DNA from: Paracentrotus lividus
Taxonomy: Eukaryota > Echinodermata > Echinoidea > Camarodonta > Echinidae
Assembly: GCA_940671915.1 (NCBI GenBank)
Contig: CALNVZ010003432.1
Location: 11,691,742-11,755,741, forward strand
Direction of reading: 5' to 3'
Length of the DNA: 64,000 nt
Positions within the stretch are counted from its first letter, which is position 1. Each line of letters begins with the position of its first letter. The position numbers and the translations under genes were made by a program. Shown one piece after another: positions 50,761-63,543 of the stretch. Below the pieces are notes generated by a model. The model worked only from the letters and a program-made list of their open reading frames with translations, had not been told where the DNA came from and made no database searches.

Positions 50761-51146
50761 AAATAGGGTCTTTTGGCATCCCCCCGAATATTTTAATTAG
50801 GGGTAGTTTTCAAATCTTTCTCGACAATCCTGAATTTAAGTCCCGAATGTGGTCCAAAACCTGTGTTGGGGTGGGTTAATTTTTCTCGATACCCCTCCAA
50901 AAATTTTATTTTTGCTACGCTGAAATCAATGCACTATCGAAAAACTATCTTCAGTCCTAGACTGAATTTTGAATCCTTACCCTAACCCTAAAAATGAAAT
51001 GTAGCACACATATAACCTGCATCGTAGACGAAATAAAGCCCGGACAAATAATTATCGCCGATACAAATTGGGCGCACACGAGGGGGCAAAATAAATTTCA
51101 TTCTGCCCCTAACTCTAAAATATTGAACTGATAAAGATTATCTGCG

Positions 51147-51147
<1 letters not shown>

Positions 51148-51216
<69 letters not shown>

Positions 51217-51217
51217 T
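51148..51217. repeat. (TA)n microsatellite
   Basis: Two TA runs separated by TTATA. Confidence 0.95.
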
Positions 51218-52528
51218 TAATCCTTTTAACTAAATTCCAAGTATTATTTATATTTAAATGGATGTTAAACGCTAATATATCCTTGGCCCTTTTAAAAGAC
51301 GATTTACCCCCTTTCCATCCGTATATGCAAAATATCTGTAAGTTTCATTTTTATCAATAAATTTCGCTGATTTAAATCACTCGAGGATGCCAGTTATTTC
51401 TAACAAAGTTTACAAATGTTTCATTTTTTTCTTTGAGTCTTTTAATACGAAGAGTATCTCTTTTGATAATTCTATTAGTAATAAATATTTATAAATCATT
51501 TTCCAGTGATCAGAATGGTTGATATACCTACAAATTGAGCGAGTCGAAGGAATTATTAGCTTGCTTATTAGGTTGATATTAATTGGAAAGAATCTTGTCG
51601 TAAGCTCGCATAAGCAATAAAATAATTCCCCATTAAAGAGTTTAGAATAAAATTACAGAGTATATCTCCATGCAATTAATAAGTCAAGAGAGTATTACAC
51701 CGATGAACAAGATTGGAAGCCCCCCCCCCCTCTCTCTCTCTCTCTCATGCCGACTCCAACTTTCCCACATTTCATTCCATTCTATCTTCTCTCAATACAT
51801 CATCAAACGATAGCTCATTTATTAAATAATATTACAATAATAATAAATCACAAAGCACTATGTGAAGAGAAGAAGGAAGACAAGAAAAAAATAATAAATA
51901 AATAAAATAAAAAAAAAGGGGCCATATCTATCAATAGTACAATATGGAGAACTCTGGAGAAAAAAAATCACTTCAATCTACAGTAAAAACTAACACAATT
52001 GCATCTATTTATATGCAATTTATTGTACAGTTTGCAACTGTAAAATGTCGTCATACTGATTTCAAAATCGATTAATAATAATAAAGAAAGGCATAGTGCG
52101 TCACAGTGGGAAGGGCTTATATTCACTCCTTTTTAAGTAGACTAGCCCCCCTTCTGATCGAACCATTTTATTTCTATTTGAATTGTATTTGAAAAAAAAA
52201 GATCGAGAAAGAAAAATGGATACGACACCCTACTTACCCCCCCCCCCCCCCCGCCAAGAAACATTAGTTGGACGCCCCTGCACAAATCCTCGTCAAGGCT
52301 TTACGATCTGCCGCCAGGCGGGTTGTGTTACGTCCTAATAGTGAATTGGACACGGCCAATTGCTCCTGAAGATCGAGCCCGCATGCAGGTCGACCGGGGC
52401 GGCCTGGCGTGGTTAACCTGAACCGATGACTGACTGGACACTGCTGCTGCGGCATCACGGACCAAAATTTGCAACACCAAGCAAAACGTTTTATCAAAAG
52501 GTGTTCGGTTTCAATGTCTCTCCATCTT

Positions 52529-52690
52529 TCTCTCTCTCTCTCTCTCTTTCTTCTTTCTCTCTCTCTCTCTCTCTCTTCTTATCTTTTCTCTACCCCATAC
52601 CCTCCTCTCCTCCCCTCTACCTCACCCCTTCCTCTCCCCCCTCTCTCTTCTCTTTCCTTTCTCATCTCTCTCTCTCTCTTATCTCAATTA
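52529..52690. repeat. CT-rich low-complexity tract
   Basis: CTCTCT and CCTCCC blocks produce Ser/Leu/Pro frames. No gene. Confidence 0.93.
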
Positions 52691-53309
52691 GCAATCACTG
52701 TCTTATATTGTTCCTAGTGCATATATTTTGTATCATAATAATAATTTCATTAATTTATATTCCCTTGCTCTTACTCTTTCATCTCTCGCTTAGCATATTT
52801 TTTTTCTTGACATTTTTCATCTTCAATACTAGCCTATAGGTAAGAGATAATGGGTAACTCCCCTTGACTTATACATGGAAATTCACCTGCCCCATGTATG
52901 CATATCCGTGTTGGTGCTGTAAATTATTCCAATGTCCCCTCTCGATAAAGTAATCAAATTACTATAAGAATGCATACAACATTATAAGATACAGAGGGTA
53001 CACATTTCACATACATGACATACTGAATATCCAAATTTTTTATGATATTAGCCATTTATTATGAGGGAAGTATAGATTATTTTGATACAAATCTCTAATA
53101 TATAGTCCTATTGCCTATCAAACTGTATGCTGTATAATTAATACAATCTAGCATATGGGTCCAGAGGAGGGAAGATTATCTTGACATAGTGCTTCTGATC
53201 ATTCGTTTATAATAGGCTTATGAAAATGATATATGCCATTAATATTTACCACTCATCATCTATGTCAAACACCAGAAGGAGAATATATGAATATGAATAA
53301 ATTTATAAG

Positions 53310-53340
53310 AAGAGAGAGAGAGAGAGAGAGGGGGGGGGGT
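53310..53340. repeat. (AG)n, G-run
   Basis: About 10 AG units ending in a run of about nine G. Confidence 0.9.
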
Positions 53341-56300
53341 AGAAAACTAGAAAGGAAAAGAAAAATATATATTTTATTATGTATATATTCATTTACCTAT
53401 TTATAACCAATTCTGTCATTGAATATTTGGAAAACATACATAAAAAAACAAACAAACAAATAGGCCTATATAAAGTGATAATTAAAATAAAGAAATATCA
53501 CATTCTCGTATAAAGCAGGGGTAAAAATGAAATCATAGAATTAGCGAAGAGAATTCGAGAGAAGAGGTGTTGAAGTAGATATAAAAAAATATATACATAT
53601 ATTGAAATCATGTATTTGGATTTTACCTTTTCGATCTTGTAAGTTTTTAAATTTTTTTAAATGTTTCTAAATGATATCAGTATCTGATTTCAATCTGATT
53701 TCATTCATATTACTGGTAAACATACCACTACCCGAGTACAGAGATTTCTATATTACCCTCTAATAGAACTGAAAGATATCAAAGACGTTGTAGTAAATTT
53801 CCTTTTGGGTTTGTTTTCTTTAGTTTTCTCCCTCTCTTTTCAATTCTTTAAACTTTTTTTTTTCTTTAAAAAAAAAATTAGTTAATTTTTTTTTTTACTA
53901 CGGGAAAGCAATTAAAAGCAAGTCCATTTTATTGGAGCTCTATATAATTTTCCTAAATTGGTTTGAATCCGCTTTAATGGAGTAAGATTTCTAGCTACGA
54001 AATCTGCCAAGAGGTCGTGTAATGAAAGCTTGCTTCGAATAATCCCTTTAGAGTTTCTACAATTTCAGTCTAGCTTAGGGGCTTAACACTGGTGACCTCA
54101 TAGTAATGTCCACAAGCTTTTAGCGCATGGATCTTCAAAGTCATGGAATGGGTAAGGAAATTACTCTCAATTAATAACATTCCTATTAATGAGATCGATA
54201 ATGGCATAATGTCAATATATTTTCCCCGACATAGATTTAGAAATATTTAAAACAAAATCTCTGAAATATCGCGTTTACAACTATGCATTTAATTCCGTCC
54301 TTAAAATTGCTTCCTTGATTCTACGATTACGTTTAACTAGGACGTTCGCGTTCGTACTTTGATACATTGTATACACGTATGTATTTATATGCATATATAT
54401 AAATACATATTATGTGTATAACTGCTTTTAATTTACAGCAAAAGTTAATAAGGATTTTTAACATGCGATTATATGATTTAGAGTCTCTGATTGGTATTAA
54501 GTCCAATTAGCTGCCATAAGTGCCATTCCCAATATAAATATTTACGTTATCTCAGAAATTCATCCCAAATTCATGAAATTTTTAATGTAAAATGTAAAAG
54601 TATTTCATAATTCATTAATGGTTTTATTTACTGTATAATCAATTCATTTTTAAATTCTATTTCTTATTAGTATTTATTTTATTTATTATGTATATTTGTT
54701 CTGGGGGAGTTACACACTCAAGAGTTTCAAGGTTGAGAAAAGGGGAACTCATGACTTGCGTTGTCGATATTTAAGCTTCCATAACACACACAACAACAAA
54801 AAAAAAAAGATTTATCAAATATAGAGATCCACACTTTATTTTCTATAAAACGTTGGTTATACAGCATGTATAGATTGGTCAATATTATTAGACTTCGTTT
54901 ACACTATGCTCCCATATTGATTTGATCTAATAATTATATCCCAAGTTGTGTATGCTACATTATAATCGTATGATTTTTTCAAACGCGAATAATCCCCAAT
55001 TATGATATATATTGATCCGAATCTAATTGCACCCCGTATGCGTCAAGAACCAATATGTCAATATAAATAATTTTTAAAAAGCTCCAATTTCCTTACATGT
55101 ACTACACAAAGATTTAAAAAAAAAGACTGATATCTCTTGTAAAAGTCCTATTTTTGAAAAGCCATGATGACCAGTCTCAGTGAAAATCGAAAAATAGAAA
55201 GCATCACATTTTTTTTGTTGCAAATTCGTTCATAAAATACTGCATAATTATGATGTCAGAGGAAACTCAAACCTTGGGGGTTGCCTATGTATACATGTTG
55301 TAAAATGTTTTCGTCTGCAACTTTTTGTCCTCTGGATTTTTTTTTTTTTATGATTTTTTTTTTCTTTCAGGATTCAGCTTGAGGGGAAATTTCAAAGTTG
55401 GCTACCTGCTGAAGATAGCGTGGGCACATTCTTTACCCCCTTGTTGTAAGTTCCGAAATATTTTCCATTTTATTTCACCCACGATTGTTTGGTATAAGCC
55501 TAATAATATATTTCTTCCATATTTGGAATTGTTGAATGGAATAATAACGTAATTATTTGAATTTTTAATAATGATCGTGTTTAAAACTCTTATATCTGTT
55601 TTATGCAGTTTAACGCACACTTTAGTCTGTAAACTGTAGCACTAAAATAATTTTAACCTAAAATGTAGATTGTGCAAGCTGAGGGGAGATTGGATAACAG
55701 TGATGTCATACTGCAATTATATATCATATCAATCTTTGAATAAATTAACAAATACGATAAAATCTGGATGTAACCTTTACATGTATTATTATTTGCAGAA
55801 ATCTGTCTGGAGAAATGTCAAATACTGTAGTTAGCTTTTAAATCTTGATCCAATTCAATTGTTGCTCAATTCCAGCTCGCGGCGATATTACACAACTGCA
55901 ATTATTTTAACGTATTTTCAAATCACTAGAAATTACTTCCATGAATAAACCCATTTGCAGATTTACATCAGAAATAAAATTATATCAATATCATGTCTAT
56001 TTCCGGAGTCAAATTGAGATGAAAATATAAATGAAAACATAATTCGTCTATAGCCTGAGTGGACGGCGTAACTGAGATAAGTGAACACAAACGGCCTACT
56101 TAACTCGGTATAACAATTCGCTATTATGGAGGCGCGCGTGTCAAAAGCATATCGCTATGATCTATGAACAGGAACATATGGCGAAATTTATTTTCTTTAA
56201 TCTGCACACGATTGTGAAAAATGTCGATTGTGTAGTAAGAGAAAAAAACATCTTTCCATATCTTTCTTCTTTCTTTAACATGTTTAAAGCGAGTGTTAGA

Positions 56301-58938
56301 TTCGAATGTTACGGCATAAAGCACAGAAATGTATGGAAGGAAAAAATGTAAAATGATTGCACTATGCACCCCACTACGATAATTTTATACAGATCAAGAT
56401 TAAGTAAGCTATTAGTTCAAGCACACCCCTCCCCTTCTCTCTCTATCTATCTTTCACTCTCCATTCTCTCATATTTCATGTCTTTTATTTCCCTAAATGA
56501 TCTTTCATGTATTATTCTTTCATCACTAGAAGGAGCGATATTTTCTTACAGTATGGAGAAAGAAGAAAGCGCACAAAATAACAAGACCAACTGGTTGACA
56601 AGTTTTCGATTTAAACAGTTTGGTGTTGACTTTTCTATTTGTTTTCAGAGCTCAGTCACAAGCAGAATTCTTGCGGTCAGAACAAAAAGGAGAAACCAAT
56701 AGCTAGTAGCAATATTTAGTCTGTTGTCACTAAAAGAAGATCATCAAAAGAGCCAACTTTAAAGAAGAAAAACAGTCTGACTGTAAACAAATAGGTCTCA
56801 GCAATCATGCCCATTCAGTAACAAACTAGACATGGCATTTCCGTAAACAAGATCGGCGTGAATAAATTGGTTAACATGCTGATTGAATCAAATTAATTCA
56901 TACTGATTCGGTCATGCGTTTGGGGCATAAAATATCAATATCTCTCAATATGATGTAACGACGAGTTTGTTGTGGATCATGCATACGCCACGATTGGACT
57001 GTAAAGTTTTATAAAGAAAAACAAATAGGTTTTAAAAAATAAATAAAATTCCTATTACACTCTTAACCAGATTATTACATTTGGTCTGTTGGTGATATAT
57101 TTTCAGAGATATATTTCACGTGATCATGTTTTGAAAGTATTATTGAACCTTGATAATGACCTACGGTGAAATTAAAGTTTCTTTTCCAGAAATTAGTTTT
57201 CTTTCTTGAACTTATTCTATAAGGCCCGTAACTCATAGTCATGGATATTCAGTGGATATACAAAAACAAAGTAGATAAAATTATTATATTTTTTTTTTCG
57301 TCGTTAAGATTCTATAGGTTAAAGGCATATAATAATTTATTGGTAGTGTTTGTAGTTGAATTTATTTGTATAACCAAGGAAGTATTACTTTTGTCAAAAG
57401 TACTACGTCCATCATTTTTTTTGTCCATGGTATAACGGATTGAAGCCATTTTCCTCCCCACACATATCGGGCCGCTTACTATTTATAAATCGAAACAATA
57501 TATGTTTTTTTTTAGACTATATTATTATTGGGCTTTCAAATCCTTTAACTCATTCCCATAAGTAATATGTAAATATATATTTAAATTATATATTAAGTCA
57601 GTGTAACATTTACCTAAAACGGTTATCTATCATGTCTTTATATAACGTTGGGTGAGCAAAGTGTGTCGCGGAGATTCAAAAAGTCAGTGCAACCATAGTC
57701 ATAATTGTGTACGAAAACCCCCTGATATAACGAAATTCTGTGGAATGTCTTGTAGTAATTTGAATAGTTTACACATACTCTATTTCAATATAAAATACCA
57801 ATACATCACATTCTTGCAATTATTGTTGATCAATCAATGCCATTCGCTTATAAAGTAGCCATTTTACACCATGAAATTATGAAAGTTACAACAGACATTT
57901 CAGAATCAGCTCTACGATTATCTGGTATATACAGATACCGCTATAAAATCTAACCTTTTTTATTTTGCAGTTTGTCCCAAGAAAATTCTAATCGGTAAAA
58001 CTATAACGTGATATATATCATCAAAAGGAACTTCGACATCAACTATTCATTATTTTGATATATTCTTTATATTCTATGTGTACCATAACACCGATTTTAT
58101 TGTGAGAAAAGTAAGGCACTCTATCGAAATATATACGACGTGTGATAACTTCCATATTCCTTAAGAGTTTCCTTTTTTGTTCAACTTTGCTTCTGCATGT
58201 ACTGTTCTCACCCCATAGAGAATTATGTGTTGTCTTAGAATTGGACTGTTATTGGTTTGATAAAAAAAAAAAAAAAAAAAACATTATCACCGAATCTTTT
58301 CTGCATATCATCAACGTTCCATAATTGCACCGACTTTCGTCACCCCCGATAATAACGTATTTGTAATTCCTTTCGATGTTAATAAACTTATTTCATGGAT
58401 TGTATAGTTATGTAACTTTTCTGAGAATAAGATTTATGTATGTCAAATATCAAGTTATAATCATTAACTTAAAAATATTTCATTATTATTTATGCCTCCC
58501 TTATTCTTTTGAAATATAAGTTCCTTTTCAACAGATCACAATTAATTCGTGAAATGGTGTCAAAAGTGATAACATCTAAAATAGATTATGCTTCATCATG
58601 TCTATAACCTGTCTTAGTAAATGAAAGTTTTTAAAAAAAGAAGGAAAAAAAAGGGATAATTGAAATCGCGTCCTTTTGGATCTTTGTTGTAACGATATCA
58701 TGACTTTCTTGAGTAATTATATCACAATCGATGTCTTTTGCATTTTTGAACGGAATTCGTCCTTCACTTACAATCTCATCTGATAAGTGGATTGGATCTT
58801 AATAAGAACGTCATTACGATATGATAATGTGCCTAGAATATAGGCAGTGATTTTCTGGCAGTGGTGTGTTAATTGCATGGTCCTCTGAGCGAGGGGAAGG
58901 TGCTAATTGACAATACCCTAGTGATTAGTAATTCTCAC

Positions 58939-59575
58939 CTGCTCCTCCGATATCACTGTCATGAGGTACGCCGGGCGATGAGCGGGGACGCACGGCTAGC
59001 AACCGCCCCGGTGCCCGATGATGAGAAAAGAATGGCGATGCCGTATTCACTGCGTGGTGCGCCAATGAGAAGTCCGGCGACATCCTTTCATCGTGATCAT
59101 CATTCGGAGACGACATGCAGTCCGAATCTCGACCTGATATCGGCGATGATTTCGTGAATTTCTTAGGGTCTAAGATGTCCAGTACAGAGAAAGGTGTAAG
59201 TTTAGGTGCGCGTGTAGGTGATTGTTCTTGGGGCTCCTGTCTCCGCATCACTGGCGGGCTGGGCTGGGGGTGATGACGAGGTCTGATGGCGTTGCGATTT
59301 AGATTCTCCATCGGAGGCTGGCATGTAAGTATAGCTGCTGCAGTAGGGTCGGGTGATGATGGCGCTGCCCCTGGGCTCATGGCGGGGCTTGAATCCGAGT
59401 TCCCGCTGGGTGAACGCGATCGACTCGAACTACTACGATCTCGGCCAGGGCTCCTTGTAGACTCCTCCATTGGTTGCATTATAATGTCCTTCCTCGAATC
59501 TAAATTCCTCTTCCTCTCCTCAGCTGAGATGGGTAGCTCACTGATGTTGCACGGTGGATGGGGTAAAACAAGCAT
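58939..59575 (-). CDS. NK1 (NKX1/slouch orthologue): NK1-class homeobox gene, coding exon 1 (N-terminal half)
   Basis: This exon encodes the first 212 residues plus one base of an NK1-family homeodomain transcription factor, a nuclear DNA-binding protein. The start is the first ATG after an in-frame TAG four codons upstream. Residues 36-75 are rich in Ser, Pro and Arg and probably disordered. Residues 127-140 read TPFSVLDILDPKKF (genomic 59156-59197). This is the TN/EH1 motif of NK proteins, known to bind Groucho/TLE co-repressors, and the LDILDPKKF form is typical of NK1. The frame stays open four codons past the donor GCAG|GTGAGAA, where the exon ends in phase 1. A two-exon layout with the repressor motif in exon 1 and the homeodomain in exon 2 fits NKX1 genes. 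The partner exon is 14 kb downstream on the same strand. Joining the two is inference from family structure; no transcript is visible here. Confidence 0.88.
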
Positions 59576-60330
59576 TGAGAATCCCTAAATCTGCCCGGTA
59601 TAGAAGAAACCAAACAACACATGTGCTCTGTTCAGACGGTCAACTATCATCTAAAAGGACCCAAATCAGTGTCATAAGTCAGTTGTGATTCACTGCGTAA
59701 TGATGATGTCACGATAATAAAGAGATGCTCTCCTAGCAGACGACGATTTGTTTCCGTCTCTCTTGCTCTCTGCCACGGAATGAAGTTGCAGCGCGCGCAA
59801 CCCCGAGCCACTGACCTCAATCACCAGCTGGTAGCCAATCTAAGGCCAACTCAGTGCGCATGCGCAATGCAATTCATTACCTCTAATGATGGTGATAGAA
59901 TGGAGAGGGCCTGGGTCGCGATCATTTTATGCGTAATTGAAAAGGATCACTCACCAATAATTCTATAGTCTCATTAGCACGGAACGTTTTAATTGGTGGC
60001 CAAACTCGGCGGTGTGTACAATGTGAACACGCTCGCATCTGTCCATTCTCCCTATTTTCACCCCAAAGCAATTAACTGCCTAAACACCTCCTTCAATAGA
60101 ATTTAGATCGTTTTTCTTACCACCTCAATACGGACCGCCGACAAAAATTGACAATAGGTTCGAACACAGTAGCCCGTTGCCCACCTTTAAATGAAAAAAG
60201 GGATATCCGTGCCCCTTTAACGGTACCTTTCTCAAATCCTCGCCAAAATAATTGAGCAATAAAAGTTTACAAGGAGCTATGAATTGGCCGGTGGACATCA
60301 GAGGGTGCCGACGCTAGGTAATATCTTTTT
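59576..60330 (-). promoter_or_regulatory. NK1 upstream region, presumed 5' UTR and promoter
   Basis: This region lies directly upstream of the NK1 start codon. It includes TGACATCATC near 59705 (minus strand) and a GCGCGC patch at 59793. No TATA box can be assigned with confidence. Confidence 0.35.
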
Positions 60331-60530
60331 CTTTTCCGTCCAGTTGAATTCTTGGAGTGTTATTTTCAACGACGATCAATGACGCATGTTTATTGTGAAT
60401 CCGCATGTTTAGCTCGCTTCACAGGACCTTTTGGGGTTGTAAACAGCGATTTAACCTCGACATGAATAGTAAAAATCAGATCCCAAACTCCCAACCCCAC
60501 CCCCCCCCTCCTCCTCCCCCTTCCACCACA

Positions 60531-60562
<32 letters not shown>

Positions 60563-60879
60563 TCTTGTTGTCTGGAGGTTTGACACGAAATTTTCTCCTG
60601 CGACAAGTAATGCTCTGGGGCTTATTCGTCTAAGATTTAGGGTTAGGGTAGGGTATAGTGTTAAGTCCTGGGTTAATGAAGTTGGTCACTCGATGTGATT
60701 TGCAGCGGAGCAATTGTTATGGAATCACCACTTATCTAGTATCTCTCTCTCTCTTTCTCCCCCCCCCCCCTATGATCTGGATACAGAGAGGGGCTAAAAT
60801 GGCTTCAGTATACGACGAACGACAAAAAAAAATAAATAAATAAATAAAAAATGGGGGGAAAATGGGGGAAAAAACTCAT

Positions 60880-61070
60880 CTGATGCAGTTGTAGGGGTTT
60901 ATGGTAGTCGAGTAGACCTAAAGCTATACCCACCTGCGGTCAAGATCGTGCTATTAAAACCACCATTCCTGGCTCTTAAAACCCCATATCAGCCAATTAC
61001 CGCCTATCAACTCCCCACTCACGGTCGAAAATCGCCCATAAAACAGGAAGAAAAGCGCCGAGGAATATTA
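60880..61070. other. Candidate upstream enhancer block
   Basis: Repeat-free. Contains CCAATTACCGCC, CCCATAAAAC and TTTATGG (caudal/Hox-like words). About 1.3 kb upstream of the NK1 start. Inference only. Confidence 0.25.
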
Positions 61071-61639
61071 AATGATTTTTTGATGACACTTGTGAATGAG
61101 AAGGTTCGTTTTATGTGGGCCACACGGATCTGTTTTAAGTTATATAGTCGGTTTTCTGAAAATGGAAACTTGTAAAAGTACCCGCAGAAGGAAAAGATAT
61201 TATTACTAGTATGTAAAGAAAGAAAAAGCAAAGAAATGAAAGGATATTGTACTATTAAATTTAATTGACATAATTTGTTTTATTGCTGCAAGTTTATGTT
61301 TTTCGTGGAGGAGAAGAAAGATTTTAGGAATGCTCTCAACAAGTTTGAAATATTATGAAAAAATATAAGCATAATACATGTAATATGATGAACATACATG
61401 TATGTCATGTATGTTTAAGATATGAACCGAATACAATACAGGTATAATTATATCCATTATAAACGAATAAAGCAGTTTGAACACCTAGTGGAGATTGATC
61501 CTTATTTCATTTATTTATTTTTTTGTAGATCATTGAATATTTTTATTATGTTTCTTTTTCATTGCTTTAAATATGAGTGGCATACCTAAGGGGGCACACA
61601 TAACCCCCCCTCACCTCTCTCTCATCAAATTATACAACA

Positions 61640-62350
61640 GAAAGACAAAATGTGTTTACACAATGGTTTTATTGATATCGACCCAATTTTTGCTGATATA
61701 ATGACGGTCAGGCTAACATCGGATTATACCTCAATTTGGTCCTAAAACGAATTTTAACCATTCAAAGAATCCACACAAAACCTCCACTTCATTTTTGATT
61801 GCCTCTGGTATAGACATACCATAAGCAGCTTTGGGTTTGGTGGATGTTAAAGGTTCTTTACTGAGCCCATAGGGGTAAATGTCATGGATAGGGGTAATCT
61901 TATTGTTCGTTTCGCACCCAGATGGCTGAAAGAGGCACGCGGAGTACCCATATACCAGAACAAAAGGGGGTTCGATACCAAAGAACAATGTGGCTTCACC
62001 CTTCCCCTTTGTCTTCCTCCCCAATCCAACCCCGCTAACCCGTGTCCAAATTGCCGCAATGTAATTAGGAAATAACCCCTCTGACACTGACCTTGCATTG
62101 CTACATTGCACTAACCCCCACCACATAAAGCAATTGATCGGACTAATGAGAATATTATGGGCACAGGGATATCATTTTCACACATATTTACCAGATTAAT
62201 CCGCTCAATATCCAATTAAGCCGGGGGTGCAAATCGCATTGGCGAATTGGGGTGGGCTTAATGGATTTTAAACGCGTTTTTAAAAAGGAGGCTCTATTGG
62301 TTAGGGGATTAAGGAGTTCAAATCTGCGTAAACAACGGTTTCTTAATCGC
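61640..62350. other. Candidate upstream regulatory block
   Basis: Balanced composition. TAATCC at 62197-62202 and CAATTAAG at 62213-62220 lie close together. Overlapping unrecognised frames (61731-62126 minus; 61884-62075 plus) are probably chance. Confidence 0.25.
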
Positions 62351-62692
62351 TATCGTTCGAGATTCGACTACAATGAGTTATGAATTAAATTCATATTATT
62401 ATGACAATAATCTTCCTTTTATATCAGATCAATACAGATAATTGTTTTCACAAGGGATATTACGGCATTGTAAATGAACCATTCACTTGAAGTAATAATG
62501 ACCCTTTTAATCACGAGGAAGCCATCATGATCCGGATATGGCCAGGAAATTTGTCAAATATTTTTCAATATCAATTATGATACCACCGTTCCTTTTGTGA
62601 AGGGACAGGGTAATAATGGTGTGATTCCTAAAATCAGGCGGTAGCAAATACCCCCCTCCCCACCCATCTCACTTCCTTAGCATTTCATATAA

Positions 62693-63031
62693 GGGGAAGC
62701 ACCATTAGATATCCAGGGGGGGGGGGGCTGGAAGTTTTTCAAAGAAAGAAAAAAACTTGACTTGCTATATGAGCAACAAACAAAAAAAAAAAAAACTGAC
62801 TCACCATCAGAGTAAAAAAAAAAAAAAAAAAAAAAACTTGGTCCATTGACAAAAAAAAAACTTGACTCACCATCAAAATAGTTCCCTTGATTGCAACTAT
62901 GACATGTAAAAAAATCACCTTAAAGGGGCAAGGAAAAAAAAAACTTGTCTCAATGGAATAGGGGGAAAAAAATTGCATCAACCAAACTTCCGAGCCGCCC
63001 CCCCCCCCCTTGGTATCTAATGGTGCGTCCC
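62693..63031. mobile_element. PIF/Harbinger-like MITE
   Basis: 339 bases with ends GGGGAAGCACCATTAGATA and, in reverse complement, GGGACGCACCATTAGATA, then a G run and GGAAGTTT in both arms. TAA is duplicated at 62690-62692 and 63032-63034, the 3-bp TWA target of PIF/Harbinger. The interior is A-runs alternating with CTTGACTCACCATCA-type units, which produces the Phe-rich shadow frame on the minus strand. Confidence 0.82.
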
Positions 63032-63059
63032 TAAGACGGGGAGGATTGGAGGCTGGGTT

Positions 63060-63540
63060 TGTGAAAAAGAAAGAGGAAAAAGGAGCAACATAATTATATA
63101 TCCGAAAATTGTTACTTCTTCACCTTCGCTACTAAACTTTCATTGGGTTTTGGTGATTCGGCACAATTTGTCCCCAAGCAACTTTTTTAGATACTCAAGG
63201 ATACTCCAAATCCATATAAGATTCGTTTAATTTTCATTTACCGTGGAAATTTATTTATGTATCAGCAATCGGTAAGTGCACGTCAGTCTGTACTCGGTAA
63301 AAATGTTGTCAATATCATTGAATCCATAGATCCTTGATACCTAGTATGTGGTATTCAAAATCAGAGTGAGTAACTTATTTTTGTCAAAATGGCCCTGTCG
63401 CCCTCTGTTGTTCATATTCCCGCCGGATTTCACAATTTGGCTTCTTCGGTAGATTTCTCGTATATGTGAAATTCATACAGTTTGAAATGTTGTTTACGCA
63501 AAAAAAAAATATGTAAGAATGATATAATCATGCATTGGTT
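63060..63540. other. No gene recognised
   Basis: Ordinary AT-rich sequence with one CTCF-like word near 63391-63410. Confidence 0.5.
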
Positions 63541-63543
63541 TAA

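Larger units (their letters stand above)
44711..58938 (-). other. Inferred NK1 intron (about 14.2 kb)
   Basis: This is the interval between the exon 1 donor and the gap before exon 2. It holds an antisense LINE fragment (about 46240-48745), a local tandem duplication (50392-50760), TA and CT microsatellites, and a single-copy-looking block at 45530-46200. Between 44711 and 44790 the minus strand has a pyrimidine tract (TTTCTTCTTC) followed by AAAG and then GCAAG. Either AG could be the acceptor, or the true one may be inside the gap. No other exon is recognisable: 48750-50390, 50760-52500 and 52850-58930 show only AT-rich sequence with scattered simple repeats. Confidence 0.7.

Noticed and set aside
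60637-60660. Telomere-like TTAGGGTTAGGG words
   Set aside because: Only about two units; too short to call an interstitial telomere. The same applies to CCCTAACCCTAA near 50980.
61731-62126. 131-codon minus frame
   Set aside because: No recognisable domain; overlaps other frames on both strands in a block better explained as non-coding.
62290-62380. tRNA-like box pair (TTGGTTAGGGGA and CGTTCGAGATTCGAC)
   Set aside because: No acceptor or anticodon stem can be drawn and the B-box is imperfect.
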